Shown here piece after piece: positions 1 through 10,482 of a stretch of 64,000 bases of DNA (position 1 is its first letter; the number at the start of each line of letters is the position of its first letter). Origin of the DNA: Sophora flavescens (taxonomy: Eukaryota; Streptophyta; Magnoliopsida; Fabales; Fabaceae); NCBI GenBank assembly GCA_030762895.1, contig CM061069.1, forward strand, positions 107,947,669-108,011,668. Reading direction: 5' to 3'. The notes below the pieces were generated by a model. That model saw only the letters and a list, made by a program, of their open reading frames with translations, was not told where the DNA came from and did no database searches. The position numbers and the translations under genes are program-made.

Positions 1-848
1 AAAAAGAAGAAGGTGAATATAGTTTTATACTTTTACTTTTTCTTGTTTTATCTGCTGTTGCTTGACGAGGGATTCGGATCCTCTCAGTTGGGAATTTAAC
101 ATGAGGGTACGATGAGTTGATCTAATCCATTCATTTATTTTAAGATAAAGGCCCATTTTTTGATAAAAAGTGTTTGGACCGTTTTAGTTCCAAAAAAAAA
201 ATACCATTTCGTTAGTCTTTTATAATTACTGACATGAGACAAGTTAATTACTATTTCGTTAATCTGTGATAATTACTATGGGACATTATAATCCCTAATA
301 ATATTTAAAGTGAGACTAATTAGTCCCTGACAATTAATATTGTGGGATAAAAATGGCACACATATTTTTCGTCAGTAACCAAAATAGGCATTTACCCGTT
401 ATCTTAAAGAAAAATCAATCATTGTTAATTACAATAAAAGTTTGAAAACCATGTCGTTTTAAAAGTCTAAAAACTTCCCTACCCTTTGTCCCTTTCCCCT
501 TCTTCCCTCATCATCACTCCTCACCACCTCCCCATCAATATACTTCAGAATCTTTTTTCCTGTTTCGTTTTTTTTAAAGAGAAGTATAAAATTTGTAAGT
601 ATAGAAATAAGTAGTAGACGTTCCCAAATATTTTCTACCAACTTGCTAGATTTATGTTTCCAAAATGTTACCATAAAAAAATCTAAATTAAATTTGGTAT
701 ACCAAGGAAATTAGATATCAGTGAAGCTCAAAATGAGAAACTAATGGATAAATACAGCGAAAAACTAAAAGCTGAAAAACCAAAAACCTAAAGTGCCTCA
801 ATCATATGTAAGCATGCATGAAATTAATATTCACCTTGAAATGATTGT
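1..848. other. AT-rich flank without a recognisable gene
   Basis: This stretch precedes the 5' LTR of the outer gypsy element. It is AT-rich, and the short open frames in it are low-complexity and resemble no protein I know. The one structured part is a small inverted-repeat candidate, listed separately. The base just before the LTR would be the left target-site flank of the outer element, but its right LTR is truncated, so no duplication can be tested. Confidence 0.6.
139..408. repeat. Candidate MITE-like repeat
   Basis: TTTAAGATAA at the left end is mirrored by TTATCTTAAA at the right end, and the bases just inside are loosely inverted copies of each other (AAAGGCCCATTTTTT on the left, AAATAGGCATTTACCC on the right). 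Internally the motif GTTAATYNNTGATAATTAC recurs. The size of about 270 bp and absence of coding capacity fit a small non-autonomous DNA element. The inverted ends are short, so this could be chance in AT-rich DNA. Confidence 0.3.
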
Positions 849-953
849 TGTTCCAACATGGATTGACGAGTGCTCGACCCAGTTGACTCCAAACCCAAGA
901 AGCAGAGTTAGGATCCTCACCAAGAGACCGAATTAATGAAGGAATATTTGAAT

Positions 954-1220
954 CACTAGTGCATGAAGCACTTTTTACGTCAGTTAAAAGTGTTTTTTGA
1001 TGTCTCAAAAAAGTCTGACGTTATTCCAGCAGACGTAACAATTGACGTAAAAGTTCACAACTAACGTAAGTTGTTTAACGTCAATTATTTAATTTAACTG
1101 ACGTTAAAAGTAATACGTATATCGTCTGTTGTTTAAATAACAGACGTCATAAGTATTTTTTTTATTTAATAAATTCCTTCAGTTAAATAGAGAACTGACG
1201 TTAAAAGTATTATTTTTTTT
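954..1220. repeat. CACTA left terminal and sub-terminal repeat region
   Basis: After the terminal CACTAGTGCA there are several direct and inverted copies of a core ACGTCAGTT / AACTGACGTTAAAAG, with variants CAGACGTAAC and TAACGTCAAT. In En/Spm elements such sub-terminal motifs are binding sites for the TNPA/TNP1 protein that brings the ends together; here that role is inferred from the arrangement. Confidence 0.7.
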
Positions 1221-1469
1221 ATATTTCTGTTACAATATATCTCTTCTCCCAATTATCCCTGCATTCAGTAAACAGTCCAGAATACAGAATAATGCACACA
1301 TTACAGAATTTGCACACACTCAAATTTAACAAAAAAGGGCATCATTAAAACCTTATGATGCAAAACACTACTTAGGGATAAAAACATCATTAAGGAAAAA
1401 GAGTACCCTTAAATTTTATTAAAAGAAAACAAATACAAAGAATCGATTTGGGGGGAGGGGGGGACAAAA
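1221..1469. other. CACTA internal non-coding stretch
   Basis: AT-rich DNA between the left sub-terminal repeats and the inverted repeat. It ends in a G-rich run (GGGGGGAGGGGGGG near 1450). I see no gene or RNA in it. Confidence 0.5.
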
Positions 1470-2070
1470 AACCAAAACCCATTGATAGAAAAACATAACT
1501 ATTAAGTATATAAATGTAAATTCACATACAAATATAATTAACTACACATCTTCTAAGCATGCAGGAGGTATTTTTTTTTACTCCTTTTTCTGCAGCATAT
1601 TTAAAGAAGAATTCTGAAAGTCGCATCCTCAAGTCTGTAAACTTTCCTTTTTAAGAGGAGATTGATTGCTAAAAGCCTGCAGAAGTTCAAATAATTAACA
1701 ATAACATTAACTCAAGTCATCACCAAAACTAAAATATATAATTAAATAAGTTGTTTAAGTGATTATCTTCCTTCATCCATCTGTAATAGATGCGGAGACT
1801 ATGTTCAGCATATGATGCACAACATAATAGCCACACGACCAACCGTCTGGCTGATAACGAGACTACAAAAGAAATGAAATTTACTGTCAGTTAAATATAA
1901 AGGAGAGTTTAGAGGATGCAACTTTCAGAATTCTTCTTCAAATATGCTGCAGAAAAATGAGTAAAAAAAATACCTCCTATATATTTAGAAGATATATAAT
2001 TAATTATATTTGTATATGAATTTACACTTAGAAACAAATAGTTATGTTTTTCTATCCACGGGTTTTTGTT
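1470..2070. repeat. Long inverted repeat inside the CACTA element
   Basis: The left arm (about 1470-1632) and right arm (about 1911-2070) are inverted copies roughly 160 bases long, separated by about 280 bases. Matching landmarks are GATAGAAAAACATAACTA on the left against its complement around 2040, CTGCAGCATATTT against AAATATGCTGCAG, and AAGAATTCTGAAAGT against ACTTTCAGAATTCTT. The right arm abuts the 3' untranslated end of the captured eS17 gene. A transcript through this region could fold into a long hairpin. Confidence 0.85.
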
Positions 2071-2229
2071 ATATACTTAAGGATGCGACTTGCTACGTTT
2101 GCCCAAGTTGGAATGATACTGATATATGATGATGTCCACAAAATTAAAACCAAAACCACAGTCTGAAAAGAGTCATAATAAGGCTAAAACAAAAAAGGTA
2201 AAACCCTGAGCTGAGAGTGTGACTCGGAC

Positions 2230-2658
2230 TCAGTACCTCCTAGGAGGACCACCAGCAGCACCGCGACCGAAGGCAAACTGCTAAACAAGGACAGGGTCGA
2301 CCTGGACAATACCAGGAACATTGTTCATTCCGAGTGCCTGAAGCATGTCGAGTGTCTCCTTATCGACTTCGATGTGGTCGGTGTTGATGGCAGAGACGTC
2401 AGGGACGAAGTCCATACGGCGCTCCCTCTCCTATTCCTAAAGCTTGAGGGAGATGCCACGAACTGGTCCCTTCTGGATCCTCTTCATCAGATGGGTCGAG
2501 AATCCCGCGATCTTGTTTCGGAGCCTCTTCGATGGTATCAGTGCTACTTCTTCTAGAACCTTCTTGTTGGTGTGGAAGTCCAGCGTCATTCGAGAGTAGT
2601 ACCTCTCTATCACTTGGCGGGATGACTTCTTCACTGTCTTCGTGCGAACGCGTCCCAT
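2230..2658 (-). pseudogene. RPS17: Captured 40S ribosomal protein eS17 (RPS17) pseudogene
   Basis: The start codon at 2658 opens MGRVRTKTVKKSSRQVIERY, the highly conserved N-terminus of eukaryotic eS17, a small-subunit protein of the cytosolic ribosome. The family features follow: TLDFHTNKK, KRLRNKIAGFSTHLMKRIQ, GPVRGISLKL, then RRMDFVPDVSAINTD and a C-terminal GGPPRRY before TGA. The full span is 143 codons, the normal plant length, with no coding-region intron. Three in-frame TAG codons (codons 74, 76 and 126; 2437-2439, 2431-2433, 2281-2283) kill it; two lie where CAG glutamine codons are expected. Upstream there is a polypyrimidine tract ending TTGCAG and a 5' leader rich in GCGGC, downstream a T-rich 3' UTR-like tract to about 2085. 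It lies wholly inside the CACTA element, on the same strand as the transposase genes, so it was transduplicated from the host. Confidence 0.93.
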
Positions 2659-3569
2659 TCTCTCTGACGCTGATGATGCTGCCGCCGCTAGGATGAAGAA
2701 GATGGATAAAACCTGCAACAAACAAGTAAACAACAACTGAGGATAATCCAATCAGGATTTCCTTTTGCCTTAGTAGTTCTACTTCTCCTATTGGCGCAAC
2801 TTATGTTAATTGCCTTCAGCGTGCTATCATAAACAAGATATTCATGTCAATTACCTAATTCATCATATGTGTAATAAAATAGAAGATTAATTACTTACGT
2901 ATTGATAGGTTCCACCACCTCCCGTGGTGGGTTCTGGTGGAGAGAGCATAAGAATATGACAGTATGCCTAGACGGATGAAGTATGAGCAACTGTCAATGA
3001 TCCTTCATTATATAGGGTGTCAGATATATTTCTTTCCGATCACCTCCCACTAGCTTCCAATGTATGAACTGACTTTATGGTCAATGGCAAATAAATCAAG
3101 CACAAGGACTGAGGAATCTAAGAAGCCATTAAAGTTGGAGCCCCTATCAACTTGAAAACGATTCAGATACCTAAGATATGAAATAAGTGGATGTTAATTA
3201 CATAATATATTGAAATTGAAATAAAATATAAAAAGTAAATAAATTATAAAATTAAAATTAACTTACGTGGACCAAAGACTCAGAACCGTGTTGGCTAGCC
3301 ACTCGCCATCTTTGCAAAAGTGCCCAAGATCATCAACACAGAATTTAAGAAATTATATTTATTGATTTGGGCGTGCCACCCATCCATCGTGTTCCAATGG
3401 ACATTCAAACACCTTGTACCTATAATCCTCACCAGGAGAGAACATACGAGTGATGGGAGACAGCGACATCGGTTTTGCCTTCAATTTTAAATAAATAAAG
3501 TATATAAGTAGTTGAGAATAAAAAAAAACATACGTAATTAATTGAGAAATATGATCATTATGAATATAC
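2659..3569 (-). other. Leader, intron-like DNA and last TNP1-type exon candidates upstream of RPS17
   Basis: On the minus strand an exon-like segment around 2990-2899 ends in a strong donor (GTAAGTAA from 2898). An acceptor (TTGTTTGTTGCAG) ends at 2713, just before the RPS17 leader (2712-2659). The segment between (2713-2898) would be an intron of about 186 bases. Between 3000 and 3569 the DNA looks intronic or decayed, with no domain I can name. Splicing is a prediction from consensus sites only. Confidence 0.4.
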
Positions 3570-5226
3570 CTGCCGGGACAACTCGAGCTCCCGGTGCGCC
3601 AACTCAAGCTCTCGTCGTTTCACCTCCAACTCAAGCTCTCGCCGTTTCACCTCCAACCCTCGCTCCCTCTGTGACAAGTCATCCACCTCCACATGTGTCT
3701 TTTAGCAGTTCTTTTTTGTGCTCACATGTGAAGGTTGGGTAACTCCCGTTATGTCCTGGGAACCCGTGGAGGAAAGCTCCTTTATAAGCATCTGCTTGAA
3801 GGATGGGTCTGATAGGAAGTGACTCATTAGATGATCCGTAAAGGTCGGGTCGGCAATGAGCTGCTGTTTAACCTCTTCTCTAAGGCGCTCCTCATTATCG
3901 ACCCGCCTACGTGAAGAGCTTGTGCCATAAATTTTTTTGATTCCCACCGTCCCTGGAACACCAATCACCCAACAATGGTGGTCGTCTTTGCCTAGGGTAG
4001 TGATCAAGATATCTCGACGTCCATGTGGGACGAATGAGCCCTGGGAGTATTTTTCCTTAAGCTCATCCTACAATGAAGAAATTAAAAACGTGTAAGACAA
4101 TGTGTTAAAAATATCAATATATACAAATATCAACTACAAATGCAGTTAGTTTGTTACTTACAATCTTTTCTGCCATAGTGCTTGTGGCTTCAGCTTTAAA
4201 ATCTCCATTTTTTTCCTTCACCCTCCAACCAAACATCCTCGCGAGTGATAGGAGATAGAGGATCAAAAACTGTGCCCTCAGGTACCTCTCCAGCTGCTAT
4301 CCTCTCATTCAGCTTCTCCTGTAAGTCCCTCAACTTATCTGCCAACATCTCCTTAATCTTAGTGGAGTACCCACCCTGAGACAATGTGTGGGTGGGAATG
4401 TTCTTTGCTTGATTCCTCTTACCCCTTTCCCTTTTAGTCTGCTAAAACAAAAACACATAATAAATTTAGTAAAATAAATTTTCTTTACTTAAATGTACTC
4501 TAAAATGGATAAGTAAATTAACTTCAACTAACCAGAAATGAAGTTGTATGTCGGCTCCTAACAAAATTATCCCACGTCTCCCTATCAACGTACGGGTAGT
4601 TTATAAAAAGTTATTCGTGGTCCCTCGGTCCAAATACATAGTGCCTAGTAAGATCATGCTTAAACCCATTCCAATGCTTTGCCTCCAATGAGAGCCATTT
4701 CACCCTATGCACTTCCGTATTCGGCACGGTTCACACTATCTACACATTAAATACATAACAAAGAGGAGGAATTAGAACTCAAATAATTCTTTAATAATGT
4801 ACATCAAAAGAGTGTAAAACTAAAATACCATGATAGCCTCCCAAATCTGATCCTTAACGTTTTGTGGCACTTCTTCCCAATCCTTATGTAGGATGCTAGT
4901 GTGCTCCTTAGCTTCCTTAGACACCCAAGTTGTAAATTGCTTGGCATAGGGTCCCTGGTGAGTCAGTTTATCATCAAACCACACGTCAAGCTTCTGACCA
5001 CTGAGCCTAGCCTTTTCAAACTTTTTCAGACTAGTGGCTGCTCTACCCCATTTTTTCTTACTCTGTGATGCCTGTTTGGACAAATAAATATTAAATTAGA
5101 AGGCTATATATAACATGGATAAATAAATAATATGAGCCTAACTAATTAAATTATATGTATAAATAAAACTTACACTATCAGCAGGCGTAGACGCCACCGA
5201 CCCCTCCTGTGCATGTGGGATGTCAG
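3570..5226 (-). pseudogene. TNP1/TNPA-like CACTA accessory transposase gene, decayed
   Basis: Several minus-strand exon-like blocks make up a plant transposase of the Ptta/En/Spm type (Transposase_24). These are 5226-5162 (ends ASTPADS before a GTAAGT donor), 5083-4820 (KKKWGRAATSLKKFEKARLS and DWEEVPQNVKDQIWEAI), about 4740-4535 (RVKWLSLEAKHWNGF and YPYVDRETWDNFVRSRHT), 4384-4196 (KEMLADKLRDLQEKLNERIA, then SPITREDVWLEGEG) and 4007-3570. The last block ends in a heptad-like coiled coil with the direct repeat VKRRELELE. In-frame stops occur in the 4740 block and at 3702-3704. The family protein binds sub-terminal repeats and assists TNP2. Exon limits are estimates. Confidence 0.65.
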
Positions 5227-5369
5227 CTTTATCCTTATGTATGCCTGTTCAGAAACAAAAATTAATAAATTAGGTTATTTTAACATAGATAAATAAAGAT
5301 AAAGATAAATACATATATATAAATAAAAATAAATCTAAACTAACATGGATAAATAAAATAAATCTAAAC

Positions 5370-8300
5370 TTACACTATGTTCAAGTTTAATTTATCACGA
5401 GTGGCATGTACATCGTCCACATGTGTTTCATCAATGATAGTAGGCATGTTTGTTGAGAAAGAAGGAGTCTCAGAAATATCAAGAGTTGAATCTTGATTTT
5501 CATCACTACCATTATTCATGCTTTTTCCTAGGAGAACCACAGACAACCTTTTGTTAGAAGGATCAGTGATGTAAAACACTTGTTTTGCTTGGGAAGCCAT
5601 GATGAAAGGCTCATTTGTATGACCTAACTTGAAAAGGTCTACCAATGTAGACCCTCATTCATCGGTTTGTACACAACCTTTACTATCAACCCACTTACAT
5701 TTAAAAACCGGCACCGTAAGCTTAGTGTAATCGAGCATCCAAATCTCTTCAATGACTCCAAAGTAAGGAATCAGTGCAATAATGGGGTTTGTATCTTTTG
5801 AACTAGAGAAGTGCATTGATTCAGCCACGACCATAACCCCACTATTTTGCATGCTACTCTTGTTATCTTGTTCCTTTGTATAAAAGGAAAATTTATTGAT
5901 GTCGTATCCGCTCCAACATGACATTAAAGCTAGACCCACGTGCTAGTCATTTTAATTCGTCAGAAGCAGTACTACCATTCCTCAGGATTTCATCTTTAAA
6001 CCATTGTAAGAAAGTCTTGTTATGCTTGTTCAACAACCACTTTTCATTCATTCGAGGGTTTTTTTCCTTGACTTTTCTTTTGTGATCACAAAAGTAAGGT
6101 TGAACCATATCGATGTTATTCAATATATACAAATGTGCTTGAAGCACTTCCTCCCGACCCTTGATATTAATCATTACACCATGTGTACTCTTACCTTGAC
6201 ATCTTCTCTCATCATGACGAGGCTTAGGAACCCCTATAGGATCCGTGTTAGGAAGGTAGTCTGAACAAAACTCAATAGCTTCTTCTGCAACGTACCTTTG
6301 AACAATACATGCTTCGAGACAGTGTGGATTCTTCACATACCCTTTTAAGATCTTCATGTATCACTCAACTGGGTACATCCACCTCAAAAAAACGGGGCCA
6401 CATAATCTAGTCTCCCTCACTAAATGAACAATTAAGTGAACAATGATGTCGAAAAATGAAAGAGGAAAATACATCTCCAATTGGCACAAGATTGTAGCAG
6501 CCTCAACTTCCAACTCATCCAACTTATGGGGGTCAACGACTTTGCTACATATAGAATTGAAGAATGATTACAACCTAGTAATGGCATGTCTCACATTTTT
6601 AGGAGCAATACCACGAATAGCCACAGGCAGAAGTTGTTGCATCAAGATGTGGCAATCATGAGACTTTAAGCCAACTAATTTGAGATCACTTGAGACAAGC
6701 CTCTTGACATTTGAAGGGTAACCATGTGGAACTTTGATGCCCTGAAGACACTCACAAAAACTTGATCTCTTTTTTTTGACAAAGTATGACTTGCTGGAGG
6801 CAAATATGTCCGCTTACCATCCTCAACAACCGGAGCTAACTGCTCTCGTATACCCATCGCAACATGATCGAGACGAGCATTCACACCATCCTTTGTCTTG
6901 CCCTGAATGTTGAGAAGCGTCCCGATCACACTATCACACATATTTTTCTCCACATGCATCACATCAATACAATGTCTAACATCAAGCTTGCACCCGTATG
7001 GAAGATCAAAGAATATCGACCTCTTCTTCCATATGTTTTTCTCAGTAACCTTAGCCTTCTTTTTGGCCTTGCAGAAGATAACATTGATGTGCTTCACCTG
7101 TTGATAAACTTGCTCTCCATTTAAGGCCGTCGGAGCATTTTCAGTCTCTTGGCATCCATTAAAAGCTTTTTTCATCTTACGATATGGGTGATCACATCTA
7201 AGAAATCTCCGATGCCTAAGGTAAACTGTCTTCCTTCCATGATGCAACTGAGTGTAGCATGTCCCTTCTTCACATATAGGGCATGTTTTATGCCCCTTAA
7301 TACTGTACCCGGACAAGTTCCCGTATGCTGGAAAGTCATTAATGGTGCAAAATAACCTCGCACGCAGCTTGAAAGTCTCGTGAGAATACCCATCAACTAC
7401 ACCAACACCTTCAACCCACAGGTTTTTCAAGTCTTCAATCAAGGGACTTAGATAAACATCTAAGCCATCTCCCGGTTGCTTTGGGCCCGAAATCATCATA
7501 GATAACATCATGTATTTGCGCTTCATGCACAACCAAGGAGGTAGGTTGTAAATTGTCAAGAGAACAAGCCATGAACTATGAATACTACTTAAGTTACCAT
7601 ATGGATTCATTCCATCCGTAGCAAGTCCAAGCCTTAGGTTTCTTGGCTCATCGGCAAAATCCAGAAACAAAGTATCAATCTTCTTCCATTGCACAGAATT
7701 AGTCAGATGGTGAACCTGTCCATCACATTTCCTCTCATCATGATGCCATCTAAGATTCTATGTATCTTTCACATTAGCAAACAATCGCATGAAACTTGGA
7801 ATTATTGGAAGATACCACAACACCTTCCCAGGAGGACCCTTTTTTTTTCACATCACAAATCGAATCATGAAGATCATCACCATCATCATCATCCTTCACT
7901 TTGTAGCATGATAACCCATACTTGGGGCAATTGTGATTCTCTTCATAATCACCAGTGTGCAATATGCAATCATTGGGGCATGCGTGTATCTTCTTATACT
8001 CTATACCCATCGGACGCAATACCTTCTTGGCCTCATAGTTACGGTCAGTTAATGTGTTGCCCTCTGGAAGCAAGTCTTTCAATAATTCAAGCAATTCGGT
8101 GAAGCTTTTATCGCTCCAACCATTTCTCGCCTTCACACAAATCAATTTTAACATCACCGACAACCGTGTATGAGTAGTACACCCAGTACACATGTGCTCG
8201 ATGAAAAGATTCTTGTCCAATATCATGGATCATGTCCTCTACTCGATCATCCTCCATATCTACGTCAACGTCCTCACTTTGGTAGACACTTGGCTTAGTA

Positions 8301-8539
8301 CTTAACAACACATTACCATGCCATATCCATCTTGTATAATTCAAGCAAATCCCAAAACAAATAAGGTGAGTACGTATATCCTTGACCGTACATTTCCTCA
8401 TATTCAAACATTTGACACAAGGACAACAGAACATTCCTTTACTATTAGGAACATTCCTTTGAGAAAATTCTATAAACTCTTCCACTCCCTTCAAATACTC
8501 ATCACCTATGTGTTTACAAATCATCCAACTACGATCCAT
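5370..8539 (-). pseudogene. TNP2-type CACTA transposase, disrupted
   Basis: Reading the minus strand from 8539: a transposase-associated domain (MDRSWM, then FCCPCVKCLN, about 8539-8190); the linker RNGWSDKSFTELLELLKDLL and HACPNDCILH (8150-7960); the Tnp2 catalytic region (7694-6675) with LGLATDGMNPYGNLSS, GPKQPGDGLDVYLSPLIEDL, TCPICEEGT and HCIDVMHVEKNMCDSVIGTL; a DUF4218 region (about 6700-6250) with LDELEVEAATILCQLEMYF; and a DUF4216 region (5939-5480) ending QAKQVFYITDPSNKR. It would cut and rejoin the element ends in the nucleus. Damage includes frameshifts near 8190, 7850 and 6770 and stops near 7750, 6560 and 6360. It is therefore non-functional as read, though every domain of the family is still present and in the usual order. 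Confidence 0.9.
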
Positions 8540-9590
8540 AGCTAGATAGGTTCTGTAGATATATATACACCACTACCTTAGTCACACAACCTCAGTCAAA
8601 ATGGAGATATTAATCGTCAGGTTAAAATATAATTTCGTTTAGCATTCATTCTCATGAAATTAAGCCGAGGATAAGATGCACCCTTAACCCTACTTTGTGT
8701 AATTACTTATTCACACCAAGCCACATTGACAACCAATATCACAAAACTTATCTCACCCGACCAATTATTATCTTTTTCTTTCTGAACCCATCTAACCCAA
8801 CCCAACCTATCGTCATCCTTAACAAAATCTATCAAAATCTGTCATGATTTTTTTAAATTAAAAAAAACAAATATGGTGGTTTCAAAGTCTATCATGTTTA
8901 AAAAAATATAAATAACAAAAGATTCAAACAAGAATAACCCCAAGATTTAAACAAGCATATACACAAAGATTCAAACAAGCATAACCCAAAAACACATAGC
9001 AAGATAATGTAGCAAGAAAAATTTCAAAAATTTCAGGAAAACGTTTCAACCTATAATATAAAGAAAAGAACAGAGGCATGTAGAACAGAGGCATTTATTC
9101 CATATTGAAGAAAGACACAAACACAAACCTGTTAGGATGCTTTTCCAGAACAAATTGCTTCCCTTTCTAAGCCTCCTACCCTTCCCAGAAACTGAAAGCA
9201 AAATCCATTGTGAGCAGAAGCTTCTTACCATAGAGTTAAACTAACAGCAGCAAACATATATGAAAAAGAAAGAATGATAGAGTTTTATCATGGTTAAGCT
9301 AACCACATAGTTCAAAGGGCGTTCACAGAGAGGAGAGGGAGAGGGTGAGTGCTCAGTGGTGGTGGTGCGACATCTCGATCTCGGTGGCTAATATTGAGAT
9401 GGACAGAGAGATTTAGGGCAAACAGTAAAGGGCAGAGAGTAAAGGTTCAAGTAGAGAGAGAGATAAAGAGGAGAGGGGAGTACCTCGCAGTGGTGAGAAG
9501 AGCTCGCGGGTGGTGGTGGAGAGAGTGATGAAGAGAGAAAGTGTTAGGGCAGAGTGAGAGTGATGAAGAGGAGCGTGGGTTAACGTATAG
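8540..9590. other. CACTA 5' non-coding region (minus-strand sense)
   Basis: About 1 kb between the TNP2 start codon and the right sub-terminal repeats. On the minus strand it is T- and C-rich, with a CTCTCT-rich tract at about 9300-9560 that could be a promoter or leader. Short open frames here show no known domain. It is the expected place for the element's promoter. Confidence 0.45.
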
Positions 9591-9818
9591 TTACTAAAAA
9601 AATTCAAAACAACCTTTAAACAACTGACGTAAAAGATACAGTGTGTAAATAACTGACGTAAAAGATACACTTTTAACGCCAGTTGTTTAAACAACTGACG
9701 TTAAAAGTGATTTAAATGGCCCTAATAATTACAGTTCTGCTACCACCTCCTTTTTATCGTCTAAGTTTTGGTTAACAGACGTTAACCTTTCCCGTTTATT
9801 ACATATTTTGCACTAGTC
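9591..9818. repeat. CACTA right terminal and sub-terminal repeat region
   Basis: It contains AACTGACGTAAAAG twice (near 9621 and 9651), an inverted CTTTTAACGCCAGTT and AACTGACGTTAAAAG near 9695, and further copies to 9785. The element ends TGCACTAGTC. The motif and its spacing mirror the left end. The terminal C at 9818 departs from the expected G, which may impair end recognition. Confidence 0.7.
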
Positions 9819-10239
9819 AATACACCATGCATAGTTGGATAACACGGAGGTCCTTTTTACAAGCTTATTTGCTAACAAGCGGAAATGTTCCAACATGGGT
9901 TGAGAACTACTCGGTCCTCTAGCCTTCGATCTCGTGAATTCAAACGAAGGTTTATTCCTGGAATAACTAAGCATGGTCAAGGAATATTCTGATTTGCCTT
10001 AAGTAATGAGATCGCAGTCTCCACGTCGGAGAATAATAGATTTGTCGATAACGTTACCAGAATAGTAGGAGAGAAAATGGCCCAACATAATAATTGGTAA
10101 GGGAATATCCGTTGATACCCCAAGCTATATAAGGGTGCCCAAGTAAAGTGAAGGGGACAAGCCATTCGGAGAGAATAGTATACTAGGTTTACTGGCACAT
10201 ACCTGTGCTCGGAATTCTATCAGATTTGTAAGAACATTT

Positions 10240-10256
10240 TGGCGCCCACCGTGGGG
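10240..10256 (+). promoter_or_regulatory. Primer binding site of element O
   Basis: TGGCGCCCACCGTGGGG begins three bases after the LTR end (10236). It is the common minus-strand primer site form of plant Ty3/gypsy elements and fixes the right edge of the 5' LTR. Confidence 0.8.
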
Positions 10257-10326
10257 CCCGGTAAAACTCTCCCAGACCACCTCATATGGTCCAGACTAGA
10301 AGCAACACAATTTTACAGGGAGGATG

Positions 10327-10477
10327 GATCCACCTATTGATTTAACTGCATCCCGATAGCTCGTGGAGGTTATAGAACTTTTGACAAGAGAAAACCAGAC
10401 CATGAGGCAGTGGGTGGAGAACTTTCAAATCGAGATCGCTCCGAGGATACCGCGTCCGAGGCCCAAACTCAGAACTG
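10327..10477 (+). pseudogene. Element O gag, N-terminal fragment
   Basis: Just after the primer site an ATG opens MDPPIDLTAS, followed soon by an in-frame TAG. The frame then continues as a helical segment (ELLTRENQTMRQWVENFQ) until element A interrupts it at 10483. The second half resumes at 51525. Gag would form the virus-like particle of the retrotransposon. It is dead because of the stop and the insertion. Confidence 0.6.
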
Positions 10478-10482
10478 AAGCA

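Larger units (their letters stand above)
954..9818 (-). mobile_element. En/Spm-type CACTA DNA transposon carrying a captured ribosomal protein gene
   Basis: The left end is CACTAGTGCA and the right end, read inwards on the minus strand, is GACTAGTGCA, so nine of ten terminal bases match and the right terminal base is altered. AAT (951-953 and 9819-9821) is the expected 3 bp target duplication. Sub-terminal copies of ACTGACGTWAAAAG occur near both ends. On the minus strand lie, in order, a TNP2 transposase gene, a TNP1-like gene and an eS17 pseudogene. TNP2 has frameshifts and stops, so the copy is not autonomous now. It sits inside the 5' LTR of element O. Confidence 0.88.
849..10236 (+). repeat. 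5' LTR of element O, split by the CACTA element
   Basis: Positions 849-953 and 9822-10236 together form a ~520 bp LTR beginning TGTTC and ending GAACA, an inverted terminal pair. The first 95 bases match the 3' copy at about 61417-61510 (shared GGATCCTCACCAAGAG). A second GTTCCAACATGG lies inside the LTR at about 9888. A TATA-like TATATAAGG near 10125 lies about 110 bases before the LTR end and could be its promoter. The interruption at 953/9822 is flanked by AAT on both sides. Confidence 0.75.

Noticed and set aside
1..848. Host gene exon in the left flank
   Set aside because: The short frames are low-complexity with no domain, and no splice-site pattern supports an exon.
2399..2725. Minus-strand open frame overlapping RPS17 in another frame
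   Set aside because: It is a frame shadow of the eS17 coding sequence, which has the recognisable protein in the adjacent frame.
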